Below, one piece after another: positions 24,621-36,929 of a DNA stretch of 64,000 bases (position 1 is its first letter; each line of letters starts with the position of its first letter). The DNA is taken from contig JAQFVV010006542.1 of assembly GCA_028023455.1 (NCBI GenBank), forward strand, positions 583,271 through 647,270, given 5' to 3'. The notes beneath the pieces were generated by a model, which was given only the letters and a program-made list of their open reading frames with translations, searched no databases and was not told the origin of the DNA. Source of the stretch: Epiperipatus broadwayi. Taxonomy: Eukaryota > Onychophora > Udeonychophora > Euonychophora > Peripatidae. Both the position numbers and the translations under genes were made by a program.

Positions 24621-27270
24621 TAATATTATACTGAAACACAGACACACACCCTTCTTCTAATATCTTTCTTTAATATTTTTGGGTGTGTAATTTACTAGCT
24701 CATAAAATATAGATCTTTGTCTTAATAGTTTAGTGACATTCAATCAAATAAAACTTTATACAATTAATAGCATAGATAAACAAATTATCTCAATTATTAA
24801 TCTGCCTATCTCTTGATTTACCCCTCCATATTAATAATTATTATTTTAAAACCAGAACTTAATTATATATAAAACCATTATGTTACCTGCTTTCTCTTCT
24901 TTTGAACATACAAATTTATCAAAAAAAATACATAAATTTTATTAATAATATCTCAGTTGTTCTTCACTCTTTTTGTGCTTCTAATGTATCACATATAAAT
25001 CTTCTTATTCCTTTTTCTCCTTTTATATTTATCTGAACACTAGTAAACAATGGAACTTTAATGCTTTCATGTTACCCACCAAGTTTACATCCCTTTTTGT
25101 TTTTCCAAGATCGTAAGTTACTTTTCACCTATGTAATATATATTTTATTTAGCCCCATTTCACAATGATAATACTGATCTTCATATCATTTTCAATGTAT
25201 TCCTTAGTAATATTCACATCAGAGATTGCACCATCTTCTCAAATGTAACAAAATGAAATTATTTTCAACATAGTTTGGATTTTCCTGAAAGTTAATGTCA
25301 TTGATCATGATTTATTTTACTTTTTTCTTTCTCTACCTATTGATTTTTTTTTCCATTGACAGTACTAATAATTAAATATTTCAATCTCACAGTAAACTGG
25401 TATATTTTTTTCTATAAATATAATCCTTACTCAGAATTTCTTTTTCCATTGAACCCTATCTATAGTTTATCATAAAATCTTCCTTATACTTAAAATTTTA
25501 GGTTCACTAATGAAAATCTGTTTAAAATTTTTTTCTACTTACAAAATTTTTATTCAGAGAAACATTTCTAACTTGCATTTGAATGTTAACCACAGTTTTT
25601 AATACACAAATATTTCCCATCAGGTTTATTTTTAACTTAATTTCAATTATCTTGATAATCATATCTTTAGCTTTGTTACAACTGATTTTTTTTTATTATT
25701 CATGTATCTATTCCATTTTAGTCTTTCATAAATATGATGACATTTAAAAAACCTACATATTTGATCTTATTTAATTCTATAATTATATATTAACATATTA
25801 CTTAAAGTTTGTTTTTCCTGTTTTGATATTTCTTAGTAAAACATTGGTAGACATATACTTTTTTTTTTTCATTGGTCTATTATTTTTTTACTATAATACA
25901 TTTAGAATACTCCAGTGAATTTATTGATGGTCATTTTTAGCCAGCAGATATTTTTTTGTATTAGCCATTCATTTTACTGAAAACATACTACTATAAAATT
26001 TAAAGTCCTTAAATTAATCATCCTTAATTACTTGCTATTTTTTTTAAACAATAAGGTTTAAAAAACTTCAGCAAAATTTTTTTTTTCAACAAAACAAAAC
26101 TCAGTTACTTAGTTTTTATTTTTCTGTCTGTAACTTGTTCCTTTCCTCAAAAAAACTTTTCCCCAAAAATATTGTCTGCTTGCTCATGTACTTCAAATGG
26201 TGCATTCTCATTGGTTAATTTTCTCACTTCTTTGATTCTGAATATTTAATGAACTGCTTTTAGCTGAACTATTTCTAAAAACAAATATTATTTTTTTTTA
26301 AAAAAAAAACTTATTAATAATAATAAAAAAATCAATACTTTTTAGAAACTGAATAAAATACAATTTAAATAATTTTCATTATATATTATTTATAAAGATT
26401 AATTTCAAAATTAATCCCATGAGCTTTTAATCACAAAATTTAAAAAATGAAGGTTAATCATTTATATTTGAAATTAATTTAAGATTTTATTGGAAACAGT
26501 TATTGGTAAATAATTCCAAATGTGCACAGACATAATTATTTATCTATATAACAAATATTTTCCTTTATCAAATTAGGCTTGAATTCCCTTAGCATTTTAA
26601 TTACTATCAAATGATTCTTTATTATGAAATATTATTAACTTATACTTTTTTATTTTATCATTTAGATACCTTTAAAAATTAATATCTTAAGAAAATTTAA
26701 CCTCTATACTAGTTTAAATTATTGAAGTCCAAGTCCTAGGGTAATTAAAATACTGTTATTTTTCACAATTTAATAAGTGTATATTGTTATTATTTTTAAT
26801 TTTGTTTTATAAAATTTAAAATTATATATAATACAGTTTATTCCCAATTTATTTTTATGATGGGGTGTACCAATAAAAAGAGGACAATATAGATATAGAA
26901 ATAAAACTTAAATGCAATGAAAGTTTCATTATGTTTTTGTAGAATTTTGGGTAATAAACATAAAATTTATTATACATACTTTGAACCACCCTACCTACTG
27001 TTATAATATGTAAAATAATATTGATTATATTAACAGTCAAAAGTGTTTTCATTACTGTATATCAGATTTAGATATAATATTGAAAGAACACCCAGGAGTT
27101 AATATTTAAAGTGATATTACATACTGAAATAAATATCAAATACACATAGGTTAATGTATATAAAATATAAACAGAAATGATTAAAAAGTGTCAATTAGAT
27201 TCAAATGTATTGTTACTGTTCTTTAAATACTGAAATACATGTGTTTTGTTATTTAGATACATATAGATAG
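24621..27270. other. AT-rich DNA with T/C-rich plus strand, no gene recognised
   Basis: From about 24900 to 26250 the plus strand is markedly richer in pyrimidines. Minus-strand translation gives K/N-rich fragments broken by many stops, and none matches a family I know. It may be an old transposon, but that is not shown. A 65-codon minus frame at 26855-27052 is not convincing. Confidence 0.4.
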
Positions 27271-27273
27271 ATC

Positions 27274-27277
<4 letters not shown>

Positions 27278-27340
<63 letters not shown>
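27278..27340. repeat. (TA)n microsatellite
   Basis: Long alternating ta run with one interruption near 27305. It abuts the inverted-repeat element that follows. Confidence 0.95.
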
Positions 27341-27343
<3 letters not shown>

Positions 27344-27545
27344 AAATTTTCTTATTAGAAAAATTACTATCAGATGTTGACAGGTAGTAATCAATAAGAA
27401 TAGAAAACTGTAAACACTCCCAACATTCAAAAGGGGTCATTTATAAGAGTATCCCTTTGAATGCTGGGTATGTTTACAGTTTACTATTGTCACTGACTAC
27501 TGTCTATTAACATTTGATAATGATTTTTCTAATATGAAAATGTAA
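27341..27545. mobile_element. MITE-like inverted repeat, arms about 95 bp
   Basis: 27341-27437 pairs imperfectly with 27451-27545. Matching landmarks are 'cttattagaaaaat' against 'atttttctaatatg', and 'aaactgtaaaca' against 'tgtttacagttt'. The spacer is short, and the total is about 205 bp. It has inserted in or next to a (TA)n run, as elements with TA targets often do. Confidence 0.85.
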
Positions 27546-30060
27546 TAGATATTGTCATAGATTCAAATATTTAAAAAATGTAATAGCCCACTGCAGAGTA
27601 ATATTTTCTACAGCATTCTTTTGCAGAAAAACAGCAAAGCAAAAGATTACTCATTAGACTAATCAATTGCCAATTTGTGATAGGTTTCAACAAGCAACAA
27701 ATTATTAGTTAACTTGTGTTGAAATATCCAGATATCCATTTATTAACAATAATTAGATTGCTAATTGTATTAGTTAGACTCATTACATAAGATAATTCTA
27801 AATCTGTTTGAAACCTTAAAAAAAGTTTTACCCAACTCAGTTTAAAGTTTCAGTTCATATTATGGTACTGCACTCTAGTATCATCACATGTAAAATGATT
27901 TTGTTGGAAATTTTTTTTAGCAAAAATGAAGGCTTTACGAGTTTACAAAAATTAATAATAACGATTCTGCAATAGCTTAACATTATTTTCTACCTTTTCA
28001 TTTTTTAGATGAAGTTAAAAAGACGATTTTTATATTCTACATTACTGACATGAAAAGATAAGCTTACTAACAAACCAGTACAATCACAAAACAATAGAAT
28101 CGAATATTATTTATCATTGAAAACTCCTAATAAGAGCAGTTTAATAATAAAAAATTATAAAACTGGTTATGAACTAAAATTGTAATGATTACTCAATTAT
28201 GTATATTATAGGTAGAATATATATATATGAGAATTATTATACAATTGTAATTAATTTTAAGCGCTAGAAGGAATCTTACTTCCCCCTCTCTAAAAAGTGG
28301 GCTATCTAATTCATTTGGATACATTTACATAAATTTGCATCATGTTTACACCCACCACTCTTCTGTCCGCCAGTCATTGATATGAATATGATATTATAAC
28401 TAAGATATCGAAACCGCTTAGCTCATGTTTTAAGATACGTCTATACTGAAGTTTTTCTTATTTAGCGATCCTAGCGTTTATAATTAATTACAATTCGTTT
28501 AAGAAAAGTTTATATATAATTATTCAATTATATATCCAAAACAATAATCGAAAAAGTTTATTATTCGAAAGATCATATGACGTTCGAGCATTAGAAATTG
28601 CAACGTGAACTTAGATCTGATGATCTTTAGCATTCAAATCTATAATTTTGTCATTACACTAAATGGCACAGGACATGTACTTTCATTATTACATATATTT
28701 TGCTTTTTATAATATCTGTTTACAGGAAAGTTTTTTTTAAAAAAACTGACAACAATGTTTTTGAACATTTTTATTTTAATTTAACAGACATTTCAAAGAT
28801 TAATCTTAATATAGTAAGTTTTAAATTTTTTTATGCTATCTCAAGTTAATCAAAAACTTTTTTCCAATTTTTTATTTACAGTTAATTTTTAAGTTTATGT
28901 TTACTACAATTGTCTTTCTTAGCTAGCGATATGAAATATTTGAAAAATTGGATCAATACAACTGACATTTTTATGATGAAGTTGAACTTTAGGGACACAT
29001 TATAGAAAGCAATCAATAGAAATCTGATCAGTGAACTTAAGTCAATCTTTTTTGTCAAAGCAGATGAAAAGAATTTTACATGTCAAAGGTTCCCTATCTA
29101 CACATGGGATTAAATAGATCTTTGAGTCAATCTGAATATCTCATCAGCTTAGCAGAAATAGCTTTCTACTATAAAAATAGAACAATTAGAATCTGATTTT
29201 TACTGCCCTCTAGTTGTCATCTGAATCTTTTTAAAAACGAGCTATTGTCTTTTAATATTAATAACAAATGAATAGTACAAAGTTTTAGTTATGAATAATT
29301 CAAGTTCATTATTGTTAAGATATTAAAATAGATTTTTTTAAAATATATAACATTAATCAAATGTTGCTCGTTCTTCAAAAGAGTAATAATCATTTGGTTA
29401 AATTGTCTAAAGAGAAAGATTAGTATATTGAAATTCTTGTTATAGGATATTATATAAAAAATCATTTTGGAAGATAATTGTATACTTATAGAAATTGATA
29501 GAGAAAATTAGACTAATATTTTAAAGAAAAATTTGGAATGGTGTAGGCAAAAAAACAAACACACATCCGATCATAATATTAAAATCAATGTACAAATCAA
29601 TGTTTTAGCTTTACCTTTATTAATTTCCCCAGGTAAGAAATAATGTCTTTAAGTTGTAGTATTTATTAATTTAAAAAATCATTAATATTATGCTGTTTAA
29701 TTTAGTGTCAAAACATTAAAAGTTTGTAGCGTTTTGTTTTAAGCTGAAAAACTTGATTTAATACGTATAACCCAAATTATTTATTTATCTTTTCATAACT
29801 TTTTTTATTTCTGTGTCATTAAAAGAATTTCAATTCGATAATGAAATGTTTTTTTTGTTGTTAGTTTACTTTTTTTTTTCACCAGCAAATAAAAAAAAAA
29901 TAAAAACTTTTACACAATCTTATAAAAAATAATAATAGAAAAACAATAATATAATACGTCTAAATAAAACAAAAAGAAAAACATTTTTTTTATATAAACG
30001 TTTTTTAAAACTTTCATTTAGATAAACGTATGCAGGTGTTTTTTATAAAACAAAGAAACA
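27546..30060. other. AT-rich DNA, no gene recognised
   Basis: No supported gene. A moderately GC-richer patch at 28260-28450 has no open frame. Confidence 0.5.
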
Positions 30061-30069
30061 ATTATCTAA

Positions 30070-30145
30070 ACAATTGTAGCAAAATGATTAGCACATTCAC
30101 CTCAATAACTATTATTTAGGACTTAAATCCCACTCAGGTAAACCT
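30070..30145 (+). mobile_element. tRNA-like SINE remnant
   Basis: 'gattagcacattcacct' and 'ggacttaaatcccactcagg' occupy A- and B-box-like positions about 45 bases apart. Similar to 14780-14870. Confidence 0.45.
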
Positions 30146-30186
30146 TAAGCTTTTCAGAAGATTATCAGTCTTAGAATTTTGTTTTA

Positions 30187-30189
30187 GGG

Positions 30190-30225
<36 letters not shown>

Positions 30226-30227
30226 CT
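30187..30227 (-). repeat. (TGA)n tail of LINE C
   Basis: A run of tca triplets on the plus strand, which is (tga)n on the minus strand. It lies at the 3' end of the minus-strand LINE fragment. RTE-type LINEs commonly end in short tandem repeats instead of poly-A. Confidence 0.8.
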
Positions 30228-30900
30228 TTAAATTATTCATTCACCGAAGAATGAAGATCTTTAAGGGCTAAATACAATATCTCAATTCCACTGTTTCACT
30301 TTTCAGCGTTATTCTAGAAAACTTTCTTATGTCATCCAATATCTCATTATGCTATATTTCTCTCTCTGTTAAAGTCTTCTGGTATCCTGTTTAAGACTTC
30401 AATTGTGCATCTATTGTCATATTTTCTAGTTTCATGTCAACTCTATTTTAATACATTAAGTTTTCTAATAGATCTCTTAACCTTACATTTAGTTTTTGTG
30501 ATCTCTTTTTCTTACTATCTACAAACATCTTTCCATATTTCTGGTGTAGACTGCAGTCTCTTTATAGCCTTAGGATCAGCTTTATGTCTTAAATCATTCT
30601 ATAAAAATTGTTAAAGCATTATTTATATTTATACATGTAAACAAAAACTGTCCTTTTTGAAAAGATGGACATATTTTCTTTTAAGTTATTTCTACCAAAA
30701 ACACACCATCCAGATCTATTTCTATGAGTAATTTCATCCATTACATTCTCATCTATATTAATAATCTGATCAAAGTATTTATAGTTGTTTTTTTTATAAT
30801 TCTTTACTCTCAATCTTTACTTTCTTCTTATGTAAACATTATTGAATATTTCTTTAGTCATTTTAGTAATAATACTCATGTTATTATTATTATTATTATT
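30228..30900 (-). pseudogene. LINE C: 3' part of LINE reverse transcriptase ORF
   Basis: On the minus strand the frame at 30813-30619 reads 'DEITHRNRSGWCVFGRNNLK' and on through 'ENMSIFSKRTVF'. This matches the C-terminal RT region of LINE B at 38796-38930 ('FIRNNLILKGNMPMCLKNIF'). Broken frames continue to about 30240 with a 'ILDDIRKFSRITLK' piece typical of the C-terminus of RTE-like elements, then the (TGA)n tail. Everything 5' of this is missing, as expected of 5'-truncated LINE insertion. The next element, Penelope-like 1, begins within about 130 bp on the opposite strand. Confidence 0.78.
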
Positions 30901-31027
30901 ATTTGCTTTTATTTGATAATTTGCAAAATCTAAATAACTTAAGTAGTCTCTATGTATTCCTTTAAGCTTCCACAAAATATTTTTAGTAAATCTTCAATTT
31001 CAGAATCACTGTTTTTCACCCATATCA

Positions 31028-31990
31028 GTGTCAACCTTCATAGAATCATTATGCTTCACAGCTGATAAAGGTGGAACAATAGTAATTATGAATAGGGATG
31101 ATTACATGAATAAAGCCTTGCTTCTTTTAAATGATAGGAATTTTTATGAACCTATAACACAGGTTATTGTTGATAAATTATTTAAATCTGTGCTATCCAG
31201 CCTAAAGGATATGAGAGTATGGAGTCTGCTTGATAGGGATACATATAATTTTTTATTACCAAACTCAAATAAACCCAGTAAGTTTTACATTCTACCCAAG
31301 GTTCATAAACCTGGTTGTCCTGGTAGACCTATAGTAGCAAGCATTGGATGTCCTACTGAGAAAATGTCAGCATATGTAGATAGTCTTATACATGATATTT
31401 CTCCATCATTTGATTCTTATGTTAGGGATACAACCTATTTTCTTTCTATTTTAGAAAATGTCAAATCTATACTACCGAGTGAATGTTTTTTGGTGACATT
31501 AGACATTACATCATTGTATACTAATATACCTCATGAAGATGGAATTAGGGCTATTGAATTTGTTTTAAAAGGAAAAGAATATGATCAGCACAAAATTATG
31601 ACTGTTGTTGAATTAGTGAATTTAATATTAGTGAATTTAATCTTAAAGAATAATTATTTTGTTAACTCTATTTATTATTTACAGAGGTAAGATTCTGCAA
31701 TGGGAACAAAAATGGCAACAAATTATTATGCAAACATTTTTATGGCTCAATTGGAAAGCTCTATACTTGAGAAGGCTAGCCTTAAACCTCATACTTGGCT
31801 GAGATATATTGATGATGTCTTTATGATCTGGCCATATAATGAAGAAGAACTTCATATATTTTTTGATTATCTAAACAATTTTAATAATAATATAAAATTT
31901 TCAATGAATTTTTCTAAAACAGTGGTTCATTTTCTTGTTGTTGAGATTACTTGGAGTGATGGTATTCTTAGTACTAATATATATATATAG
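31028..31990 (+). pseudogene. Penelope-like 1 reverse transcriptase
   Basis: The first segment (to 31690) has 'TADKGGTIVIMNRDDY', 'FYILPKVHKPGCPGRPIVAS' and motif A 'VTLDITSLYTNIPHEDGI' with its catalytic Asp. A TAA interrupts just before motif B, which resumes at 31700 as 'MGTKMATNYYANIFM'. Motif C 'RYIDDVFMIW' has the catalytic Asp pair at residues 38-39 of the second segment. The triplet encoding the apparent first Met at 31028 is GTG, so this is not a natural start: the N-terminus is missing. The catalytic residues survive but the reading frame does not. Confidence 0.9.
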
Positions 31991-32122
31991 GAAGCCAACT
32001 GATAGTCATGCTTACCTACATTCGACCCTAAGCACTTAAAGAATAATATCCCTTATAGTCAATTTTTAAGGATTAAAAGAATTTGCAGTGATCAGGGATT
32101 TCTTCAGCAAAATAACAAGGTT

Positions 32123-32896
32123 TTGTATAATAAATTTATCAATATAAAATATCCTAAAGGACTGTTAGATAGAGCAGTGGTAAAATCTTCAGAAATTGAC
32201 AGGCAGGAACTTCTTCTATCTAAGAAAAGAAAGAGTCAGTTGATAAATATACCACTGGTTCTTACCTTCAATGATAATTTGCCTAATGTTAACCAAATAT
32301 TATTGAAACATTTTAATATATTAAATTCCACAGATTATCTGAGATCTGTTTTTCCCTATCCACCTAAAGTTGTATATCATAGACATAGGACACTTAGGGA
32401 TAGATTTGTAAGGACAGCTTTTGGCACTACTTTTGTATCAGAAAAGGAATGTTTTTCATGTGGAGATAAGAGATGTCTTACATGCAAACATATTATTGTT
32501 ACAAAGATGGTTCAGGGAGATACCATTCATGGTTTTAAATGGTATAACCCCAACTATGTCAATTGTAAAAGTATAAATTTGATATATTTAATAGAATGTA
32601 ATAGATGCTTGTGTTATTACATAGATGAGTTAGCAAACAGTCTACATATTAGAATGAACAACCATAGGTTTGACATTTTACATAAAAATGAAGATAGACC
32701 AGTTTCTAAACATTTCAATTTACCTGATCACTCGATTGATGATTTAAGAGTGGTTATATTGGAAGATAATTTTTCTTCCATAAGAGAAAGAAAACAGAAA
32801 GAGAGTTTTTTTATTTTTAAATTTAAGACATTACATCTTCATGGGATGAATATGAATATAGATACTATCACATCTTTTAATTACCTGGTTTTCTAG
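32123..32896 (+). pseudogene. Penelope-like 1 linker and GIY-YIG domain
   Basis: A 257-codon open frame entered from a TTG codon, so not a natural start. Residues 110-121 hold C-x2-C-x4-C-x2-C (CFSCGDKRCLTC), a putative zinc-binding linker. The GIY-YIG region begins 'LIYLIECNRC' (153-162). The second motif reads YYIDE at 165-169, where Y-I-G is expected, so the key Gly is replaced by Asp (168). The conserved Arg (177) and His (181) positions are present. The nuclease is probably inactive. In intact elements this domain nicks target DNA to prime reverse transcription. Confidence 0.87.
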
Positions 32897-33539
32897 GGAT
32901 TTTTTTTTATTTCCTAAATAATTATTTTTTATTTTTTGTTTCCTAAATAATTATTTTATAGGTGGACTAGCATGAAGTTGAATAAATATAAAAGTATATA
33001 AAAAGATATATGTGCATAAGATATATATGTATATAGTAAAATACATATAGTAGAATATATGTATATATACAGTTTTTTAGTGTGTGCATATATAATAATA
33101 TATTTTTTTATTGTTTTTTGATATATTTTAATATATAATAATTATGTATGGTTTTAGTTTTTTAAAATATTTTTTGTGAATTTTAGTATTTTTTATACAA
33201 AGTTTTGTAAATATATATATTATACAAAGTTTTTAAAGATTTTTAGCCTATAGGAATTAGTTTTGTTATCTGATATGTAACTGTCTGTAATATTTTAGCG
33301 CTTAATTTCTGTAAGTAGCCATTTTGCTTTCTGATGAAAACCAGTCTGCTGGTTGAAATATAAAAGCTTTTTTATAAAGTAATTCTGTGTTTTTATTATG
33401 TTTTTATTTTTCCTTTAGTTAGTTTGTATATTTATTATTTTCATATATATATATGTACAACTATGAGCAATTGCAGATCTTTTAACATATGTCTTTTTGA
33501 CATATATATAGATTTTCAATCTCTAATTTTTTTTTAAAT

Positions 33540-36490
33540 GTAGGTACATGGAATGTGTGAATTTTACTTATATAAACTCTTCAAGATACATTTGTGGCTA
33601 AGGAGCTGCCAAGGTTTAAAATAGATATAGCTGCTTTTAGTGAAACTTGTTTATCAAGGGAAGGAAGTTTAATAAAACAGATGGATGAATGTATATTTTT
33701 TCAGAAAGAAAAATCAGTAAAAAATAAATGCATGATGTTGGACTTTCTATCAAGTCAAACATAATATCTTCCATTGTTGGAATTTCTCATTGCATCAATA
33801 AAAAGACTAATGGTGTTAAAATTATCTTTGCACAATGGGACTTGTACTCATTTTATTAGTACATATGATTCAACCTTAGATTCAGCGAATTTAAAGAAAA
33901 AAATATTTTATTATTTTTTGGATGACATTTTTATAACAATAACATTAAAAAAAAAATCAAGTTTTTATTTTTAGATATTTTATCATATGTGTTGGTACTG
34001 ATAGTAGATTTTGGCCAAAAGTTATTGGAAATAATGATATTGGTAATGTAAATTCAAATGATTGATATTGTTAAATTTATGCATAAAACATGGTCTACTA
34101 AAACCCATTATAAAAGAACATGAATGCACCATACTCAAAACAATGACTATTAACAATTTACATTATAATTAGGAATCCAATCATAAATTAATATGCCATT
34201 AAAATGATAATTACATTAAAAATAGATATTATTCCAATCTTATTTACAAAAAAACATGATGTTCATCCTTTAGAAGAATCTACTATACATATTAAGTTTT
34301 AGCATTTTAAATATCAAAATTGATAATTTGAATCTTCAGGACTGTGATATTTTGAAGCATGGATATTCTAATATATTATTGGGTTCAATAAAAAGAAGAA
34401 TAATCACTGGTTTTCTGACAATGATATTAATATTAGTAATATAATTAAAAAGAAAAATCTTGAATAATAGATAAAATGTGGAATTTCATAATAAATATAG
34501 AGACTCTGAAGTCATAAGTTCAGTGACTGACAAGTAAGTTGGCTTAAAAATATTGATGGATTAAAACTGCAAAGAAAACTGATTGTGGTTATTCTAGATC
34601 TTTCTTTGATGTGTTGAAAGTAGCATGTGGAATTATGGATCAGTATCACAATCCTATTATATTCAGAAATAGCATTTTCTTATATGATGAAAATGGTATT
34701 TTTAACTGTTGAATGAGTAGTTTGTTTATTTTTGAATAATGATACAAGAATAAAGATGACTTCCTTTTATGATATATCCATTTTAACTAATTTAAATTTA
34801 GATAAAGATATCCAGTTTAATGAAGTTGTAATCTTAAAACTGGAAAGACTGAAGATTCTGATGAAATTTCTGAAAAACTTTTTAAAATATAGTATTGGTA
34901 AATTAGTTAAAAAAATATTGGAATTTTTTAGGAATAAATCGAGCCACAAAATTAGGTCATCTAATCTTATGGATGCTTTTATTGTTTACATTTTTAAAAC
35001 AAAAGAAATAGATAAGATTATTGTATATTATCATGAAATATCAATATTATCTACTGCAGCTAAGATACAATAATTTTATTGAATAGATTGCTTTGAGTTA
35101 TAGATGAATGATTATCAGAGACTCAATGCCATTTTAGAGAATCTAGAAGCTCTATAGACATGGTTTTGTTGCCAGGTAAATGCAACTGAAAATGACAGGA
35201 ACAAAGATGCAATTTATATATTGCTTTTATTGATTTGGTCAAAACATTTGATTCAGTTTATTGAATAGGTCTATGGCAGTGTGTGTAATTTGCTGGTTGT
35301 CCATAAACATTTATTGATATTATACAGCTTTGTTATGATGGAATGAGATAAAGCATTCCACATATAATAAGGCATTTTAAATAAAAAACATGTTAAACAA
35401 GGATATGTATTTTCTCCAACATTGTTTTCAATTTTTATGATAGTAATTTTTGCAATTGTTTACAAGTAGGTTAAACAAACAGGGATTAAGGTACAATGTT
35501 GGTAGAATTTTGCATATGATTTGATTAAAAGTGAAAATAAGAACAACTTCTTACATTTGGAAATTACAGTATGTTGATGATTGGACTGTTTTGCCAGTTC
35601 AAAAAGTAATTTACAGAATGTTCTTAATATTTTTAATGCAACATATAAAGACTTTAATTTAATAATTAGTGTTCTAAGAACTCAAGTTTTTTAACAACCA
35701 TTGAGTAAAAGAAAATCCTCAACAATATTTAACTTGAAAGATTATTAACTTGAAAATGTAAACCATTTAAATAACTTGGTTGTTTTATAAATTCAAAAGT
35801 GACTTAGATGTTGAAGTACAACAGAGACTCTGATGTGATGCTGCTTCTTTTAATAAGTTAAAGCACAAAGTATTTCAATATTGGAAAATAATTACTTCAT
35901 ATAGAGCTATTATTTTACCTAATTTATTGTATGGAAGTGAAACTTGGATATTCTATGACATTCCATAAAATTTTCAAAATACAATAGTCAAATCAAAAAA
36001 GTAATTAATATGTTCTTCAGCTTGTTGAATGCCATACTACTGAATTCACTATTGTAAAATCACATGTCTATTGAATTGTATCTCTTAAATGAATGAGTAA
36101 TGGAAGGCCTCCAACAAAGGTATTATACAGTGAACTTAAGTATGGTTTTCATGAAAAAATAGACCCCATCCATGATATAAAGATTATCTCAAAACCTTCT
36201 AAATAAGTGCAATGCCAATTGTATGGCAGAGAATATGGATTCATGGGAGAGATACAAGTAGTCATGGTATTGAAGTGTTTCTGAAAAAGTTTTCTGTTGA
36301 ACAAATTAAAAAATAACATTATAAAATATTAAGTAAACAGAGAAATGGACCAGAATAATCTATGTGTGGACTTACATGTGGTTCACAGTTTATATGTATA
36401 GTCAATACAAAACTCATTTTTAGAGTAGTTTTCTTTCTCTCTCTCTTGCCTTTCATTTCTTTTTTTTTTTTGGAGTTGGAATGACTATAC
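33540..36490 (+). pseudogene. LINE A: APE endonuclease and reverse transcriptase, heavily decayed
   Basis: It starts with an endonuclease N-terminus ('GTWNV', then 'AKELPRFKIDIAAFSET' at about 33595-33645). This is followed by linker pieces ('NHWFSDNDINISNIIKKKN' at 34390), the RT motif 'AFIDLVKTFDSV' region near 35225, a YVDD-type motif near 35572, and the C-terminal 'LPNLLYGSETW' near 35915. Pieces up to 36480 resemble the end of elements annotated as craniofacial development protein 2-like in other invertebrates. Frames shift many times and stops are frequent. The 3' end ('tttggagttgga') matches the fragment at 50130-50585. Clade is RTE-like but not settled. Confidence 0.8.
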
Positions 36491-36929
36491 TCGTTTATGA
36501 GAGATTGTTTATTATGATTGAAGTCATTTACATCTTTGATATAACACATGGTATATTAATCAGCCTAAAATATTGTAAAAATGTACTCAATATTATTTCT
36601 TTTCCTTATTATTTGAAAAACTCAATAAATTAAAACAATATGCAATTAAACTTCCGTTGTAATCAACTTCATTTTCTTCAAATATTATTAATGATTTATT
36701 CTCTCCACTTTTATTCACTTACAATACAAACATTTCTGCAACTTTAGATTGAAACATATTATGACTCATTCTTTAACAGTGAAACTTAAACTTTATAATT
36801 TGACCTTATAATGTTTACCTGCTATTAATAATAAATAAATTATAGTATTGCTTTTTTTATTTCTGAAGTTTATATATATTATAATCAATTTCAGTTTATG
36901 TAAAACAATTTTATCTTTGATTTTTAAAT

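Larger units (their letters stand above)
30950..33400 (+). mobile_element. Penelope-like element 1 (RT plus GIY-YIG)
   Basis: A Penelope-like retroelement with a 5'-truncated RT, a linker with a CxxC pair, a GIY-YIG endonuclease-like domain, and a 3' untranslated region reaching about 33400. That region contains 'tgatgaaaaccagtctgctgg', close to the end motif of many such elements. The ORF is in three frames, broken at 31690 and 31990 and between 31990 and 32123. The CxxC…CxxC motif before the nuclease is a trait of the Neptune-type lineage, so that assignment is likely but not proven. Confidence 0.87.

Noticed and set aside
34767-35073. 113-codon plus frame and its opposite minus frame as a separate gene
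   Set aside because: It lies in the linker of LINE A and is best explained as a surviving piece of that ORF.
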